64,000 bases of DNA from Micromonospora carbonacea (GCF_014205165.1 NZ_JACHMZ010000001.1:558001-622000), one strand, 5' to 3'. Positions 16,942 through 26,732 are shown, counted from the stretch's first letter. The notes: generated by a model from the sequence alone, not told the origin. Made by a program: numbers and translations.

Positions 16942-17759
16942 CGGAGGGCTCCCGGGGTCGTGCCGACGGCCGCGCCGCCGGTGCCGTTGCCACCCGCCGG
17001 GTCGGCGGCGAGCCCGAGGGCGCCGGAGCGGCCGGCGGTGATCAGCTCGACGATCTGCGAGTGGGTGATGTCGGTGGTCTTCACCTGGGCCACCATCTGG
17101 CCGAGGTAGAGCGCGGCGATCCGGTCGGAGACCGCGAAGACGTCGTTCATGTTGTGCGAGATGAGCACGACGGCGAGGCCGCTGTCGGCGAGCCGGCGGA
17201 CCAGCTCCAGCACCTGGGCGGTCTGCGCGACGCCCAGCGCGGCGGTCGGCTCGTCGAGGATGACCAGCCGGCTGTTCCACAGCACCGCCTTGGCGATGGC
17301 GACGGTCTGCCGCTGGCCGCCGGAGAGGCTGGAGACGTGCTGGCGCAGCGACTTCACCGTCCGGACGCTCAGCCCGGCGAGGGTCTCGGCGGCCATCTGC
17401 TCCATGGTCGGCTCGTCGAGGACGATGCCGGTGCGCTTCTCCCGGCCGAGGAACATGTTCTGCACGATGTCGAGGTTGTCGCAGAGCGCGAGGTCCTGGT
17501 AGACGACCTCGATGCCCAGGGCGGCGGCGTCGCGGGGGCTGCTGATGCCGACCGGGCGGCCCTCGAAGAGGAACTCGCCGGAGTCGACGGGGTGGATGCC
17601 GCTGATGCACTTCACCAGGGTCGACTTGCCGGCGCCGTTGTCGCCGACCAGCGCGGTGACCTCGCCGGGGTGGACGGTGAGGGCGACGTCGCGCAGCACC
17701 TGGACGGGACCGAAGCTCTTGTCGATCCCTCGTAGTTCCAGCAGGGGGGTTGCGGACAC
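16938..17759 (-). CDS. xylG: Sugar ABC transporter ATP-binding protein, single-domain (XylG/FrcA type)
   Basis: 273 residues with one nucleotide-binding domain, not the usual tandem pair of XylG/RbsA, so it likely acts as a homodimer like FrcA. Walker A GDNGAGKSTLVKC, Q-loop VVYQDLALCDNL, signature SSLSGGQRQTVAIA, Walker B LVILDEPTAALG and switch LISHNMNDVF are intact. GTG 17759 has a GGAGACC site. The C terminus carries a Gly-rich tail. It lies between the binding protein and permease genes and overlaps the latter by four bases. Confidence 0.92.
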   Translation of the reverse strand: MSATPLLELRGIDKSFGPVQVLRDVALTVHPGEVTALVGDNGAGKSTLVKCISGIHPVDSGEFLFEGRPVGISSPRDAAALGIEVVYQDLALCDNLDIVQNMFLGREKRTGIVLDEPTMEQMAAETLAGLSVRTVKSLRQHVSSLSGGQRQTVAIAKAVLWNSRLVILDEPTAALGVAQTAQVLELVRRLADSGLAVVLISHNMNDVFAVSDRIAALYLGQMVAQVKTTDITHSQIVELITAGRSGALGLAADPAGGNGTGGAAVGTTPGALR

Positions 17760-17812
17760 AAGGGTCTCCTAATGCACGGAGGGGAGATCGCGGAGCCCGT
17801 CCGGCGCGGGCC

Positions 17813-17845
17813 GCCGCCCGGCACGGGGTCACCGTGCCGGGCGGC
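17813..17845 (-). terminator. Intercistronic hairpin between binding-protein and ATPase genes
   Basis: GCCGCCCGGCACGG (17813-17826) and its exact complement (17832-17845) form a 14-bp stem with a 5-base loop, 33 bases after the binding-protein stop. Likely a partial terminator or 3' stabiliser that raises binding protein over ATPase and permease. Confidence 0.7.
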
Positions 17846-17877
17846 GTCGCCTGGCGGGTACGACGGTCGCGTACGGG

Positions 17878-18978
17878 TCAGCTGATGCCGGCTTCGGTGC
17901 AGAACTTGGCGTAGGCGGCGGTGCAGAGCTCTTCCTTGGTGACGAAGCCGTCGGCGACGACGTCCTTGACGTTGTCCTTGTAGATGGCCTTCGGCTCCAG
18001 CAGCACGGCCGGGACGTCCCGGTTGCCCTCGACGTCCTTGACGGTCTGCCCGGTGTCCTTCCTCTCGCCCTTGGCGACCGCGATGGCCAGCTCGGCGGCG
18101 GCGTCCGCCTCCTTCTTGACGGCCTTGTAGACGGTCATGCACTGGTCGCCGGCGAGGATGTTCTGGAGGCCCTGCACGGTGGCGTCCTGCCCGGTCACCG
18201 GGACCTTGCCGTTGAGCTTGTTCTTCTTCAGCACGGAGATGGCGGCGTTGCCGAGGCCGTCGTTCGCGGCCAGCACTCCGTCGATCTTGCCGCTGGCCTT
18301 GGTGTACTGCTGCTCGAAGATCGTGGCGGCCTGCGTGCTGTCCCAGTCCGGCACCGAGTCGTCGGCGACCTTGGTGTACTCCTTCGAGTCGAACTTCGGC
18401 TTGAGCACCGAGTCGTACCCGTTCTTGAACAGGGTCGCGTTGTTGTCGGTCGGCGAGCCGTTGAGGTAGGCGATCGCCGGGTTCTTGACGCCCTTGTCGG
18501 TCAGGCACTTGGCCAGACCCTCGCCCTGGAGCTTGCCGACGGCCTCGTTGTCGAAGCTGACGTAGTACTGCGCGGAGCCGCCCAGCGTGAGCCGGTCGTA
18601 GTCGATCGTGGCGACGCCCTGCGACTTGGCCTTGTCGAGCACGGCCTTGCCGGTGCCCGAGTCCAGGTTGACGATCATCAGGGTGGTCACCCCGTTGGTG
18701 ATCATCTGGTCCGCGATGGTCTGGAACGCGGTCTTGTCGCCCTGCGCGTTCTGGATGTCGTACTCGACGTTCGCGGTCTTGAACGCGGCCTCCAGGAACT
18801 TGCGGTCGGCGCCCTCCCAGCGGGCGGAGGACTTGCTGTCCGGCAGGATCACGCCGATCTTCGGCTTCTTGGCGGAGGAGCCGGCCTGGTCGCCGCTGTC
18901 GGAGTTCTCGCCGCAGGCGGCCATGCTGCCGGCGGCCAGCAGGCCCACGGCGGCGAAGGTGAGGAAGCCCTTGCGCAT
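17878..18978 (-). CDS. xylF: Sugar-binding lipoprotein (XylF type)
   Basis: Periplasmic-type binding protein anchored by lipid. From ATG 18978 it has 366 residues; the signal MRKGFLTFAAVGLLAAGSM is followed by a lipobox ending AAC. The mature domain resembles XylF: IGVILPDSKSSARWEGADR, TLMIVNLDSGTG, and IDYDRLTLGGSAQYYVSFDN. An AAAGGA site lies 9 bases before the ATG; an in-frame start further upstream would add a non-signal-like extension. It is first in the operon with ATPase, permease and ROK regulator. Xylose or a related aldose is the probable ligand. Confidence 0.92.
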   Translation of the reverse strand: MRKGFLTFAAVGLLAAGSMAACGENSDSGDQAGSSAKKPKIGVILPDSKSSARWEGADRKFLEAAFKTANVEYDIQNAQGDKTAFQTIADQMITNGVTTLMIVNLDSGTGKAVLDKAKSQGVATIDYDRLTLGGSAQYYVSFDNEAVGKLQGEGLAKCLTDKGVKNPAIAYLNGSPTDNNATLFKNGYDSVLKPKFDSKEYTKVADDSVPDWDSTQAATIFEQQYTKASGKIDGVLAANDGLGNAAISVLKKNKLNGKVPVTGQDATVQGLQNILAGDQCMTVYKAVKKEADAAAELAIAVAKGERKDTGQTVKDVEGNRDVPAVLLEPKAIYKDNVKDVVADGFVTKEELCTAAYAKFCTEAGIS

Positions 18979-19086
18979 CTGCACGGGTCCTTTCGGGGTG
19001 GGGGAGCGGGAGTGGGGCGGTGTTTTGTTGTGTCCGGCAACGTATTGCGCGCCGCGCCGCCCCCACAAGACCACCGAGGTCAGAAG

Positions 19087-19107
19087 TTTGTTGGCGGCGG
19101 TAACAAT
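19087..19107. promoter_or_regulatory. Candidate operator of the sugar operon
   Basis: TTTGTT, nine bases, then AACAAT (19087-19107) forms an inverted repeat (exact inner TTGTT/AACAA) about 110 bases upstream of the XylF-type gene, in the only AT-leaning part of the 359-bp gap 18979-19337. A ROK operator is plausible, but the regulator's consensus is not known from this sequence. The rest of the gap shows the degenerate repeat at 19237-19322. Confidence 0.35.
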
Positions 19108-19236
19108 TCAGCAACGTGAACGACACTCCGCCCTAACCGCCCCGAAAGCGGGCAGACCGAGGAGCCGCGCCCGGGCGCGGCGATCATGAGAGTTGCCGAT
19201 GTCGCCGGCCGCCAAACCTGCCGCCGGCCGACACCT

Positions 19237-19322
19237 CGGCTCGGGGGTGCCGGCTCGGGGCGCCGGGCTCGGGATGCCGGCCCGGAATGTCGGGCTCGGG
19301 CGTCGGCCCGGGATGCCGCTCG
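19237..19322. repeat. Degenerate 12-16-bp tandem repeat
   Basis: About six units of the type GATGCCGGCTCGG follow one another just past the stop of the YbaK-like gene (19338, leftward). Units vary by insertions and substitutions. No function is visible. Confidence 0.55.
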
Positions 19323-19337
19323 GCGCGCGGCGTCGGG

Positions 19338-19817
19338 TCAGCCGGCGGCGATGGGGGCGGCGGTGGCGTCGGTGAGGGCGACCAGGTCGGCCGGGGCGAG
19401 CTGGAGCTGGAGGCCGCGCCGGCCCGCCGAGACGTACACGGTGTCGTGGGCCAGCGCGGAGGCGTCCAGCACCGTGGGCAGCCGCTTGCGCTGGCCGAGC
19501 GGGCTGATCCCACCGCGCACGTACCCGGTGGCCCGCTCCGCGACCGTCCGGTCGGCCATCGTCGCCCGCTTGCCGCCGAGCGCGGCGGCGAGCGCCTTGA
19601 GGTCCAGCTCGCCGGTCACCGGCACCACCGCCACCGCGAGCGCGCCGTCGACCTCGGTGACGAGGGACTTGAACACCCGCTCCGGCGGCACGCCCAGGGC
19701 CGCCGCGACGAGCGCGCCGTAGTTCGGCGCGTCCGGCGACACGTCGTACGGGTGGGTGCTGTGCCGGATCTTCCGCTTCGTCAGCAGCGCCGTCGCCGGA
19801 GTCCCCTGTCCCGCCAT
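19338..19817 (-). CDS. ybaK: YbaK/EbsC-family Cys-tRNA(Pro) deacylase
   Basis: 159-residue trans-editing protein that hydrolyses Cys-tRNA(Pro) made by error by ProRS. Signatures: KRKIRHSTHPYD at the N terminus, PERVFKSLVTEVDG with the conserved Lys near residue 50, VPVTGELDLKALAAALGGKR, and GYVRGGISPLGQRKRLPTVL. Length matches the family. It lies 9 bases downstream of the methyltransferase gene on the same strand and is probably co-transcribed. Confidence 0.92.
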   Translation of the reverse strand: MAGQGTPATALLTKRKIRHSTHPYDVSPDAPNYGALVAAALGVPPERVFKSLVTEVDGALAVAVVPVTGELDLKALAAALGGKRATMADRTVAERATGYVRGGISPLGQRKRLPTVLDASALAHDTVYVSAGRRGLQLQLAPADLVALTDATAAPIAAG

Positions 19818-19826
19818 GCCGACAAG

Positions 19827-21122
19827 CTAGCCGGCCGCCGCCTCCTGATCCAGCGGATCCGGCACCGGACGGCAGACCAGCACGGTCGGCGCGCCGGCCA
19901 CCCGGGTCAGCACCAGGCTCGCCGCCTCCGGGCCGGCCAGCCGCAGGTCGCGCCGCAGCCGCTCCGGCTCCAGCGCCGAGCCGCGCTTGAGGATCTCCAC
20001 CCGGCCCACCCTGCGCTCGCGCAGCAGGGCGCGCAGCCGCTTCAGCGAGAACGGCAGCACGTCGGTGACCTCCAGGCAGCGGGCGAAGGGCGTCGCGCCG
20101 GGAGCGTCGGCGTACAGGTAGGCGATGGTCGGGTCGGCGAGCGTGGCGTCCAGCTCGCCGGCCAGCTCCGCCACGAGGTGCGCGCGGACGACGGCCGGGT
20201 CGGGGTCGTGGACGTACCGCCGGACGGGACCGACGGTGGCCTCTTCCGCGCCGGAGCCGGTGAGCTGATGGCAGGCGGGCTGGCGGCCGGCGGGGTGATC
20301 GCAGGGGGTGGGGTGATTGCAGGGGGCCCCTGCTATACAAAAAGCGTTAACAGGGGGCCCCTCCTTCAGCGCGGTGGCGCGGCGGGGGACCTCGGCGAGG
20401 CGGCCGCACCACAGGGCGGCCTCGACCAGGTCGCCGCCGACGCTCACCCACTCCGCCTCCGCGCCCGCCGGGATCAGCGCGTGGTCGAGCCCCGGGGCCA
20501 CCTTCACCACCGTGTGCGGCACCCGTTCGGCCAGCGCGGTGACGAAGTCCCACGGCGGCGAGTAGGCGTTCGGGTCGAAGATCCGCCGGCCGGTGCCGGC
20601 CCTGCGCCGCGCCGGGTCGCAGAACGCCGCGTCGACGGAGGACACGTCGAACGCCGTGGCGTCGCCGCACTCCACCGTGAACTCCCCGGCCAGCCCGGCT
20701 GCCTCGGCGTTCGCGGCGGCCATCGCGGCGGTGACCGGGTCGGCCTCCACCCCGTACACCCGGATGCCGGCGCGGGCGGCGGCGAGCGCGTCGGCGCCGA
20801 GGCCGCAGCCCAGGTCGGCCAGGGTGCGCACCCCGGCGGCGCGCAGCCGGTCGGCCCGCCGGGCCGCGACGACCCCCCGGGTCGCCTGCTCCAGGCCGGC
20901 GCGGGTGAGGAACATGCCGGCCGCCGCCGGCCCGAACTTGCCGACCGCCCGGCGGCGCAGCTCGGCCTGGGTGAGCGCGGCGGCGGCCAGCCCGGCGGGC
21001 ACCCCGGCCGAGCGGAGCGCGGCCGCCGCGGCCAGCGGGTCGCCGCCGGCCACCTCGGTCGCCGCGGCGAGCGCGGCCGACCCCTCGGGGGTACGCAGGG
21101 CGGCGAGCTGATCGAGATCCAC
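19827..21122 (-). CDS. THUMP-like-domain class I SAM methyltransferase with an in-frame palindromic insertion
   Basis: 431 residues. The SAM motif LADLGCGLGADALAAARAG is near residue 105 and FCDPARRRAGTGRR near 170; the C-terminal part has the THUMP-like region ending in a VEILKRGSALEPERL segment. Homologues of this actinobacterial family are presumed RNA or small-molecule methyltransferases; the substrate is unknown. Odd feature: about residues 252-284 (starting KEGPPVNAFCIAGAPC) are encoded by palindromic element copy 2 plus an adjacent 18-bp tandem repeat, inserted in frame between the methyltransferase core and HQLTGSG. The segment is rich in Cys, His and Pro, unlike its surroundings, and the frame is preserved. 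The start MDLDQLAALRTPEG is typical. Confidence 0.87.
   Translation of the reverse strand: MDLDQLAALRTPEGSAALAAATEVAGGDPLAAAAALRSAGVPAGLAAAALTQAELRRRAVGKFGPAAAGMFLTRAGLEQATRGVVAARRADRLRAAGVRTLADLGCGLGADALAAARAGIRVYGVEADPVTAAMAAANAEAAGLAGEFTVECGDATAFDVSSVDAAFCDPARRRAGTGRRIFDPNAYSPPWDFVTALAERVPHTVVKVAPGLDHALIPAGAEAEWVSVGGDLVEAALWCGRLAEVPRRATALKEGPPVNAFCIAGAPCNHPTPCDHPAGRQPACHQLTGSGAEEATVGPVRRYVHDPDPAVVRAHLVAELAGELDATLADPTIAYLYADAPGATPFARCLEVTDVLPFSLKRLRALLRERRVGRVEILKRGSALEPERLRRDLRLAGPEAASLVLTRVAGAPTVLVCRPVPDPLDQEAAAG
20292..20327. repeat. 18-bp tandem duplication beside palindromic copy 2
   Basis: 20292-20309 and 20310-20327 are adjacent near-identical units of the type GGGGTGATCGCAGGGGG. 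The second runs into the element arm. Both are inside the methyltransferase coding sequence and in frame (18 bases). Confidence 0.8.
20319..20367 (-). repeat. Palindromic element, copy 2, inside a coding sequence
   Basis: On the minus strand it reads GAAGGAGGGGCCCCC, then TGTTAACGCTTTTTG, then a second arm around CAGGGGCCCCCTGC. It is very close to copy 1 over the first 27 bases. It is translated in frame as K-E-G-P-P-V-N within the methyltransferase gene and oriented with that gene. Confidence 0.9.
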
Positions 21123-21260
21123 GCGCCCATTGTCGGGCCCGGGCGGCGGCCGGCCGGCGGCGGTGGCGGCGGTGCCGGAGGTTGGCGGGGTCCGGGGCCC
21201 GTGCCGGCGGCGTGTCGAGGTGACGGGTGGCGGAACTGTGGCGACACGACGGGCGACGCG

Positions 21261-21287
21261 TTGGCACTCTCCTTGACGGAGTGCTAG
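21261..21287. promoter_or_regulatory. CIRCE operator 1 (HrcA site)
   Basis: TTGGCACTC, nine bases, GAGTGCTAG: a near-consensus CIRCE upstream of groES. Its central nine bases contain the TTGACG -35 element. HrcA bound here would block the promoter directly. Confidence 0.92.
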
Positions 21288-21301
21288 CCACGGCCTAACC
21301 T
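21273..21301 (+). promoter_or_regulatory. groESL promoter
   Basis: TTGACG (21273-21278), 17-base spacer, TAACCT (21296-21301). Predicted start near 21308, inside CIRCE 2. The spacing is optimal for a vegetative sigma factor. Confidence 0.8.
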
Positions 21302-21305
21302 GCGA

Positions 21306-21332
21306 TTAGCACTCTCCCATCGAGGGTGCCAG
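21306..21332. promoter_or_regulatory. CIRCE operator 2 (HrcA site)
   Basis: TTAGCACTC (perfect left arm), nine bases, GGGTGCCAG (degenerate right arm). It overlaps the predicted transcription start and so would lie in the 5' end of the mRNA as well. Confidence 0.85.
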
Positions 21333-21471
21333 CTTCCGGGCCCCGCGCCCGGGGGTGACGCCAGGCGGACCGGCACCCGCGACGACGGCCCCGCCCGGTG
21401 GCATGTGGCAGATTGACGCTGGTCGGCCCCGCCGTCCGGCAACGAAACCAGTACCCCAGGAGGGTATGCCC

Positions 21472-21780
21472 GTGACTACCGCGACCAAGGTTGCGATCAA
21501 GCCGCTCGAGGACCGCATCGTGGTCCAGGCGAACGAGGCTGAGACCACCACGGCGTCGGGCATCGTGATCCCCGACACCGCCAAGGAGAAGCCGCAGGAG
21601 GGCACCGTCCTCGCTGTCGGCCCGGGCCGGATCGACGACAAGGGCAACCGCGTGCCGATCGACGTCAAGGTCGGCGACACCGTCCTCTACTCGAAGTACG
21701 GCGGCACCGAGGTCAAGTACGCCGGCGAGGAGTACCTGGTGCTCTCCGCCCGCGACGTCCTCGCGGTCATCGAGAAGTAA
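21472..21780 (+). CDS. groES: Co-chaperonin GroES
   Basis: Caps the GroEL barrel. From GTG 21472 it has 102 residues: [43 protein letters not shown], and the end [13 protein letters not shown]. Start choice: AGGAGG at 21458-21463 is 8 bases from GTG 21472 but only 2 from the in-frame ATG at 21466, so GTG is preferred; annotation pipelines may use 21466, adding two residues. It is controlled by two CIRCE sites and followed by groEL after a strong hairpin. Confidence 0.96.
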   Translation: MTTATKVAIKPLEDRIVVQANEAETTTASGIVIPDTAKEKPQEGTVLAVGPGRIDDKGNRVPIDVKVGDTVLYSKYGGTEVKYAGEEYLVLSARDVLAVIEK

Positions 21781-21792
21781 GCAACCGATCCG

Positions 21793-23497
<1,705 letters not shown>

Positions 23498-23527
23498 CCC
23501 ACCCGGGTCCGACCCAGCCGCACCACT

Positions 23528-23563
23528 GTCAAGGCACGCCGGCTCCCCACGGCGTGCCTTGAC
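23528..23563 (+). terminator. Terminator after groEL
   Basis: GTCAAGGCACGCCG and its exact complement make a 14-bp stem with an 8-base loop, 31 bases after the groEL stop. Confidence 0.85.
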
Positions 23564-23675
23564 GCTTGTCCGCCCCGTGTCCCGGCCGCCCGTCCCGGGT
23601 CCGGAGCACGGGGCGGTTGCTTACGGAACGCTGACGTGCCTGTCGCGTCCCCGGCCGATCGGAAACACTGGGCGG

Positions 23676-25298
23676 ATGGGCACCATCTCGCGCGGGTACG
23701 CCGCGCTGGCCGGGATCACCGCCGCCGCCGTGGCGATCGGCGCCGCCGAACCGGTGGCGGTGCTGACCGGCCCCCGGTCGGCCCCGCTGGTCGCGGTCGG
23801 CGGGCTGGTCGTCGACACCGTCCCCGAACCGGTCAAGCAGTTCGGCATCGCGGTCTTCGGCACGTACGACAAGATCGCTCTGCTGGTCGGGACGGCGCTG
23901 CTGCTGGCCGGCTTCGCGGCGCTGCTCGGCGTCCTCGCCGCGCGCCGGCTGTGGTTCGGCCTGGCGGGCATCGGGGCGTTCGCGGCCCTCGGGGTGGCCG
24001 CCGCGCTGACCCGGGCCGGCGCGGACGCCACCGACGCGCTGCCGGCGCTGGCCGGGGCGGCCCTCGGCGCGCTGACGCTCTGGCTCCTGCTGGCCGGCCC
24101 CCTGCACCCCGACCCCTGGCCGTGGACCCCGCCCACCGCCGCCGCCGGCAAGGAAGGGCCCCTTGTTAACACCCCCCTGTTAACAAGGGGCCCTTCCTTG
24201 CGCCCCGAGCGCCCCGAGCGCCCCGAGCGCGCGGAGGGGCGGCGGCGGTTCCTGACCGGCGTCGGCGCGCTGGCCGGCGCGGCCGTCGTGACCGGGCTGG
24301 GCGGGCACTGGCTGGCCGGGCGGCGCGGGGTGGCGGAGGCCCGGCAGGCGGTCGCCCTGCCCGCGCCGGCCTCGCCCGCGCCGCCGGTGCCGGCCGGCGC
24401 GGATCTCTCCCTCACCCAGCTCGCCCCCTACGTCAGCCCGACGTCCGGGTTCTACCGCATCGACACCGCGCTGGTGGTGCCCCAGGTGGACCCGGACACC
24501 TGGCGGTTGCGCATCCACGGCCGGGTGCGCAACCCGATCGAGCTGACCTTCGCCGACCTGCTGGCCCGCCCCATGGTCGAGCGGTACGTCACCCTGGCCT
24601 GCGTGTCGAACGAGGTAGGCGGGGACCTGATCGGCAACGCCCGCTGGCTGGGGGTGCCGATCCGGGAGCTGCTCGACGAGGCGCAGCCGGAGGAGGGCGC
24701 GGACCAGGTCGTCGGGCGCTCGGTCGACGGCTGGACGTGCGGCACCCCGACGGCGGCGCTGCGCGACGGCCGCGACGCCCTGCTCGCGGTGGGGATGAAC
24801 GGCGAGCCGCTGCCGGTGGAGCACGGCTTCCCCGTCCGCATGGTGGTGCCCGGCCTCTACGGCTACGTCTCCGCCTGCAAGTGGGTGACCGAGCTGGAGC
24901 TGACCAGCTTCGCCGACTTCGACGCGTACTGGGTGCCCCGGGGCTGGTCGGCGCAGGGGCCGATCAAGACGCAGTCACGGATCGACACGCCCCGCCCGCG
25001 CAACCGGCTCACCGCCGGCCCGGTCATGGTCGCCGGGGTGGCCTGGGCGCAGCACCGGGGCATCCGCCGGGTCGAGGTACGCGTCGACGACGGCCCGTGG
25101 CGGGAGGCGACGCTCGCCCCGACGGTGTCGGTGGACACCTGGGTGCAGTGGTCCTGGCAGTGGACGGCCACCCCCGGCGAGCACACCCTCCAGGTGCGGG
25201 CCACCGACGCCGACGGCGAGACGCAGACCGAGCGCCGGCAGCGGGTCGACCCGGACGGCGCGACGGGCTGGCACACCGTCCGGGTCACCGTGCGCTGA
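23676..25298 (+). CDS. Membrane-anchored molybdopterin-dependent oxidoreductase (sulfite-oxidase family) with in-frame palindromic insertion
   Basis: 540 residues. About 1-145 holds four hydrophobic helices (such as ALAGITAAAVAIGAAEPVAV); a basic RRRFLTGVGALAGAA segment follows the linker and resembles a twin-arginine signal. The C-terminal soluble part is a sulfite-oxidase-type fold: Mo-ligand Cys in VTLACVSNEVGGDLIG, GYVSACKWVTELELT, and a dimerisation/Ig-like end. The physiological substrate is unknown. ATG 23676 follows the groEL terminator; the longer upstream frame is not supported. Residues about 159-175 (KEGPLVNTPLLTRGPS) are encoded by palindromic copy 3 and followed by three R-P-E repeats, all in the linker between membrane and catalytic parts, where insertion is tolerable. 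Confidence 0.88.
   Translation: MGTISRGYAALAGITAAAVAIGAAEPVAVLTGPRSAPLVAVGGLVVDTVPEPVKQFGIAVFGTYDKIALLVGTALLLAGFAALLGVLAARRLWFGLAGIGAFAALGVAAALTRAGADATDALPALAGAALGALTLWLLLAGPLHPDPWPWTPPTAAAGKEGPLVNTPLLTRGPSLRPERPERPERAEGRRRFLTGVGALAGAAVVTGLGGHWLAGRRGVAEARQAVALPAPASPAPPVPAGADLSLTQLAPYVSPTSGFYRIDTALVVPQVDPDTWRLRIHGRVRNPIELTFADLLARPMVERYVTLACVSNEVGGDLIGNARWLGVPIRELLDEAQPEEGADQVVGRSVDGWTCGTPTAALRDGRDALLAVGMNGEPLPVEHGFPVRMVVPGLYGYVSACKWVTELELTSFADFDAYWVPRGWSAQGPIKTQSRIDTPRPRNRLTAGPVMVAGVAWAQHRGIRRVEVRVDDGPWREATLAPTVSVDTWVQWSWQWTATPGEHTLQVRATDADGETQTERRQRVDPDGATGWHTVRVTVR
24148..24201. repeat. Palindromic element, copy 3, inside a coding sequence
   Basis: A perfect 24-bp inverted repeat (24148-24171 and 24178-24201) around six C residues, 54 bases in total, a multiple of three. 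It is read in frame as K-E-G-P-L-V-N, the same phase as copy 2. Immediately after it come three 9-base repeats encoding R-P-E. Confidence 0.95.
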
Positions 25299-25326
25299 CC
25301 GTCGGGCGGAGCCGCGCCGGCAGGTG

Positions 25327-25429
25327 GGTCACCCGGCCGTGGGCGTGGCGGGTGGCGCGCCGGTGGCCCGGTCACCCGGCGGTGGGCGTGGCGGGCGGCG
25401 CGCCGGTCACCCGGCGGTGGGCGTGGCGA
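25327..25429. repeat. Tandem triplication of the 3' end of the 412-residue gene
   Basis: Three units starting GGTCACCC at 25327, 25370 and 25405 share the GGTGGGCGTGGCG core; the two outer gaps are 43 and 35 bases. The last unit contains the true stop and final codons (ATPTAG) of the leftward gene. The other two repeat the same stop and tail downstream. Confidence 0.75.
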
Positions 25430-26645
25430 AGGACGGCGGCGGCCCGAGGTGGGCGACCTCCGGGGCCAGCAGCACCGACCAGGGCGGCCGGAACTCCGGC
25501 GACCGGCGGTCCAGCTCCGCCTGGAGCTCGCCGCGCCACGGCCCGCCCCGGCCGTGGTGCGGCAGCCATTCCGGCCACGAGTCGTAGCACCGGTCGACGG
25601 TGAAGCCGTCGGCCGTGGTCCGGAGGCGGAGGAAGATCCAGCGGCCGTGGGCCGGGTCGGCCTCGGCGGCCCGGAGCCGCCGGACCAGCTCGCCGGCCTC
25701 CCGGAAGGCCGTCCAGTCGTCCTCGCCGGGCCGTGGGGCGGGTGCCGGGTCGCCGTCGTGCTGGCTGAGGGCGCTGTCGGTGACCTGGACGACCAGCGCG
25801 CAGCGGCCGTCCCCGGCCGGGGCCCGGCGGCGCGCCCAGTCGACGAGGGCCGCCAGCTCCGCGGTGGGCGTCGGGGCCGGGCGGGGCGTCTCGGCAGCCG
25901 CGCGCATGGCGGCCCAGACCAGCTCGTCGTGCTGGTCGTCGCTGAGCACCCGGACGCGCCGCGGCGGGGCCTCGACCGACGCGGGGACCTCCGGCCGGGC
26001 GGTGCCCGGGGTCAGCCCGGCGCGCGCGGCCATCGCCAGGCCGGCGGCCACGTCGACCCGGTCGGGCCGGAGCCGGCCGAGCAGCCCGTCCAGCGCCGCC
26101 GCGTCGACGAGCCCGGCGACCGCCGCGGCGAGCAGCCGGTCGGCCGCCGCCGTCACGTCGGCCCGCTCCGCCTCGTCCGCGGCGTCGTGCCCGCCCCACT
26201 CGAAGACCACGTCGAGCAGTTCCCGCCGGGCCCGGTCGCCGTCGAGCACCGGCCCGGCCGTGGCCGACAGGCCGTCTCCCAGGTTCGGTTCCGGGTACGC
26301 GACCCGGGCCCAGCCACCGGCGTCGTACCAGTGGACGTAGCCGAGCTGGTCCTCCTCGGCGAACCGGGTCAGCTCCGGCCAGGGCAGCCAGGCGGGCGCC
26401 CCGGCGAGCAGGTCGAGCGGCGGGCTGGCCCAGGTCGTGTCGCTGTACTCGTGGTCGTACCCGAAGAGCACCGCCCGGCCGCCCTCGACCAGCACGAGCC
26501 GGGCCCAGTTGCCTCCGTGGTCGTCGTGGTGGGCCCCGTCGGCGTCGCACCACCAGACGTCGTGGTGACCGAGCGCGGCGAGGGCGGCGGCGTGTGTGCC
26601 CCACCGGGCCCAGAGCGTGTCGGGGTCCGCGATGTCGATCAGCAT
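25407..26645 (-). CDS. Protein of unknown function (412 aa)
   Basis: 412 residues, soluble, acidic, Trp-rich in its N-terminal third (LWARWGTHAAALAALGHHDV, WARLVLVEGGRAVLFGYDHE). The C-terminal 130 residues include RWIFLRLRTTADGFTVDRCY and a GPWRGELQAELDRR helix, faintly like YezG-type immunity domains; I do not rely on that. No catalytic motif is apparent. Start MLIDIADPDTLW fits codon bias; a longer frame upstream is unlike the genome's proteins. It stands alone between the oxidoreductase and the WhiD-like gene. Confidence 0.8.
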   Translation of the reverse strand: MLIDIADPDTLWARWGTHAAALAALGHHDVWWCDADGAHHDDHGGNWARLVLVEGGRAVLFGYDHEYSDTTWASPPLDLLAGAPAWLPWPELTRFAEEDQLGYVHWYDAGGWARVAYPEPNLGDGLSATAGPVLDGDRARRELLDVVFEWGGHDAADEAERADVTAAADRLLAAAVAGLVDAAALDGLLGRLRPDRVDVAAGLAMAARAGLTPGTARPEVPASVEAPPRRVRVLSDDQHDELVWAAMRAAAETPRPAPTPTAELAALVDWARRRAPAGDGRCALVVQVTDSALSQHDGDPAPAPRPGEDDWTAFREAGELVRRLRAAEADPAHGRWIFLRLRTTADGFTVDRCYDSWPEWLPHHGRGGPWRGELQAELDRRSPEFRPPWSVLLAPEVAHLGPPPSFATPTAG

Positions 26646-26732
26646 CCCGGGATCCTGGCAGACCGGTGGGACAACGCACCGCGCGATGGTCGCCGGGGGC
26701 GGAGGTGTTCGCGCCGGCGTCCACCGGCGCCG

